This document shows positions 4,578 through 5,636 of a stretch of 5,636 nt of DNA, piece by piece. Source of the stretch: Verrucomicrobiia bacterium (GTDB lineage: Bacteria; Verrucomicrobiota; Verrucomicrobiia; Limisphaerales; Palsa-1400). The stretch lies in the NCBI GenBank assembly GCA_025934545.1, contig JAICXV010000193.1, positions 1 to 5,636 of the forward strand. The letters run 5' to 3'. The notes beneath the pieces were generated by a model. That model searched no databases. It worked only from the letters and a program-made list of their open reading frames with translations, and was not told the origin of the DNA. Made by a program: the position numbers and the translations under genes. Each line of letters starts with the position of its first letter. Within the stretch, counting starts at the first letter, position 1.

Positions 4578-5636
4578 TTACGGCCCAACCGCGGCCTGCA
4601 ACCGGAAGAATCCGGTCAACGTCGGGCTCACCGTGAACACGCCGTTTCCATTCGCGTCGGTCGTCGGCGCGCCCGGCAGCGTCGTCCACGCGGACGTCAC
4701 CGTCGCGCGATATTGCAGACGATAAACGCGTCCGCCTTGATAAGGCCCGAACACAATCGTCACCGCGTTGCTGCTCGATTGCACCGCGAAATGCAGGGCC
4801 GAACTTGGATCATTCGGTATCGTGCCTAACACATATTCGCTGAAGTTCGAATAACCGTCGCCATCAATATCACCCGATCCGGCAACCACGTTGGTGCCGA
4901 AATAAAATTGCGACCACCACGCCGGCACAGAGCCATCGGTCGGCTTATCCTGACCGACGTTGTAAACGAATTTCACCGCGTTCGCGATGACGGTCTTATT
5001 CAGTTCGCCGCTGTTATTCATCAACACGACCGAACCAGCGCTATCCGGAAAGTTCATACCCGACGCCAGTGAGACCCATTTTCCGCCGACCGTTTGGTTC
5101 ACACTCGTCGAAACAATGGCCGTCGACCCTTCGACAAACACCTGTGCGTTCGTCGTATGGTTCGCGCCGCTCGGATACCACATCGAAACATCATACTTGC
5201 CAGCCAATGGCAGCGACGCGTTGAAGGTCGCCGTCGCATCAGGCGAGAACGGATCCGTCGTTGTGTTTGCGTATTGGAAATAACTGCCGAACTTATCACC
5301 CACGGCCGAACTCAACGTCCAATCGCCAATGTAAGCACCGTCAGGTTCTTGCAAGATCACGGTCGCCGTCGTCGTAAACGTTCCCGTCGCGGTATACGTC
5401 GTGCCGCTGACCACGCTTGTGATTTGGAAATAATACAATCTATCCGGAACCAGGCCGCTCAACATTACCGTATGGTTCGTGCGCAACGTCGCGTCAAAAG
5501 TCGAAACCAATCCATACGTGCTATTCGTTCCATACGCCACCTGGCTGGTGCCGTTGGAAAGAGTGTTCCAAGTAATAAACGCCGCCGTCGGATAACCGAT
5601 CGCATTGACGTTATAAATCGGCGGCGGCAACGCAGT
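4578..5636 (-). CDS. C-terminal part of a secreted modular protein: FnIII-like, golvesin/Xly-CBD-like, EF-hand-like motif
   Basis: The frame is open to the right edge and the true start is outside; 352 residues and the TAA at 4580-4578 are visible. In numbering from the edge, residues 1-90 look like a fibronectin type III or purple-acid-phosphatase-N type beta sandwich ('ITWNTLSNGTSQVAYGT', 'LSGLVPDRLYYFQI'). Residues 96-225 match the golvesin/Xly CBD-like fold ('GDWTLSSAVGDKFGSYFQYA', 'LPLAGKYDVSMWYP', 'GGKWVSLASGMNF', 'VIANAVKFVY'). 'PAWWSQFYFG' (238-247) leads into an EF-hand-like loop D256-D258-D260-G-x-x-N264-x-x-E267, typical of calcium-binding tails in exported Verrucomicrobia proteins. 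A last beta domain (about 279-349) ends 'TGFFRLQ'. Golvesin-type domains accompany secreted hydrolases such as lyases and amidases; the catalytic part, if any, is off the window, so the overall activity is unknown. The protein should be exported; no C-terminal membrane anchor is seen. It ends 23 bases before a terminator hairpin. Confidence 0.85.
   Translation of the reverse strand, partial: TALPPPIYNVNAIGYPTAAFITWNTLSNGTSQVAYGTNSTYGLVSTFDATLRTNHTVMLSGLVPDRLYYFQITSVVSGTTYTATGTFTTTATVILQEPDGAYIGDWTLSSAVGDKFGSYFQYANTTTDPFSPDATATFNASLPLAGKYDVSMWYPSGANHTTNAQVFVEGSTAIVSTSVNQTVGGKWVSLASGMNFPDSAGSVVLMNNSGELNKTVIANAVKFVYNVGQDKPTDGSVPAWWSQFYFGTNVVAGSGDIDGDGYSNFSEYVLGTIPNDPSSALHFAVQSSSNAVTIVFGPYQGGRVYRLQYRATVTSAWTTLPGAPTTDANGNGVFTVSPTLTGFFRLQAAVGP

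Noticed and set aside
5628..5630. TTG at 5630 as start codon of the golvesin-domain gene
   Set aside because: The frame is open to the window edge, no signal peptide follows, and the residues before it continue into the beta-sandwich domain; it is an internal Leu codon.
1..5636. tRNA, rRNA, tmRNA, CRISPR array or transposase gene
   Set aside because: No cloverleaf, regularly spaced direct repeats, or transposase motifs were recognised on either strand by reading; a covariance-model search would be needed to exclude small RNAs fully.

Overview
The window looks like chromosomal DNA from a Verrucomicrobiota bacterium, probably near the Pedosphaera/Limisphaerales group. This is inferred from gene style, not from a database search. 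The pointers are an autotransporter-associated beta-strand repeat protein that opens its repeat region with a 'WDPQG' module, a secreted protein ending in 'PAWWSQFYFG' plus an EF-hand-like 'DIDGDGYSNFSEY' stretch, and the sequence style of the omega subunit.

Layout from left to right: (1) 1-1972, minus strand: the 5' 657 codons of a large secreted protein. It has a signal peptide, a complete GH25 (lysozyme/muramidase) domain, then a beta-strand repeat passenger running off the left edge. (2) 2065-2799, minus strand: a conserved pair, rpoZ (RNA polymerase omega) followed 24 bases later by smpB (SsrA-binding protein), both starting with GTG. (3) 2800-2900: a divergent intergenic region with two A6 tracts in phase. 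(4) 2901-3818, plus strand: a short-chain (E)-prenyl diphosphate synthase, best read as farnesyl diphosphate synthase (ispA). (5) 3819-3986: non-coding DNA holding a nested inverted repeat that looks like a small intergenic palindromic element. (6) 3987-4556, plus strand: a LemA-family membrane protein. (7) 4578-5636, minus strand: the C-terminal 352 residues of a secreted modular protein (FnIII-like, golvesin/Xly-CBD-like, EF-hand-like motif, C-terminal beta domain), convergent with lemA and cut by the right edge.

Housekeeping functions (transcription, ribosome rescue, isoprenoid precursor synthesis) lie in the middle, flanked by two large exported proteins whose codons lie on the minus strand. 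The most interesting object is the fusion of a muramidase to an autotransporter-type repeat passenger, with the catalytic residues apparently intact. The next most interesting are the terminator hairpin built into the last codons of lemA but serving the opposing gene, and the palindromic element after ispA. No tRNA, rRNA, CRISPR array, transposase or tmRNA gene was seen.
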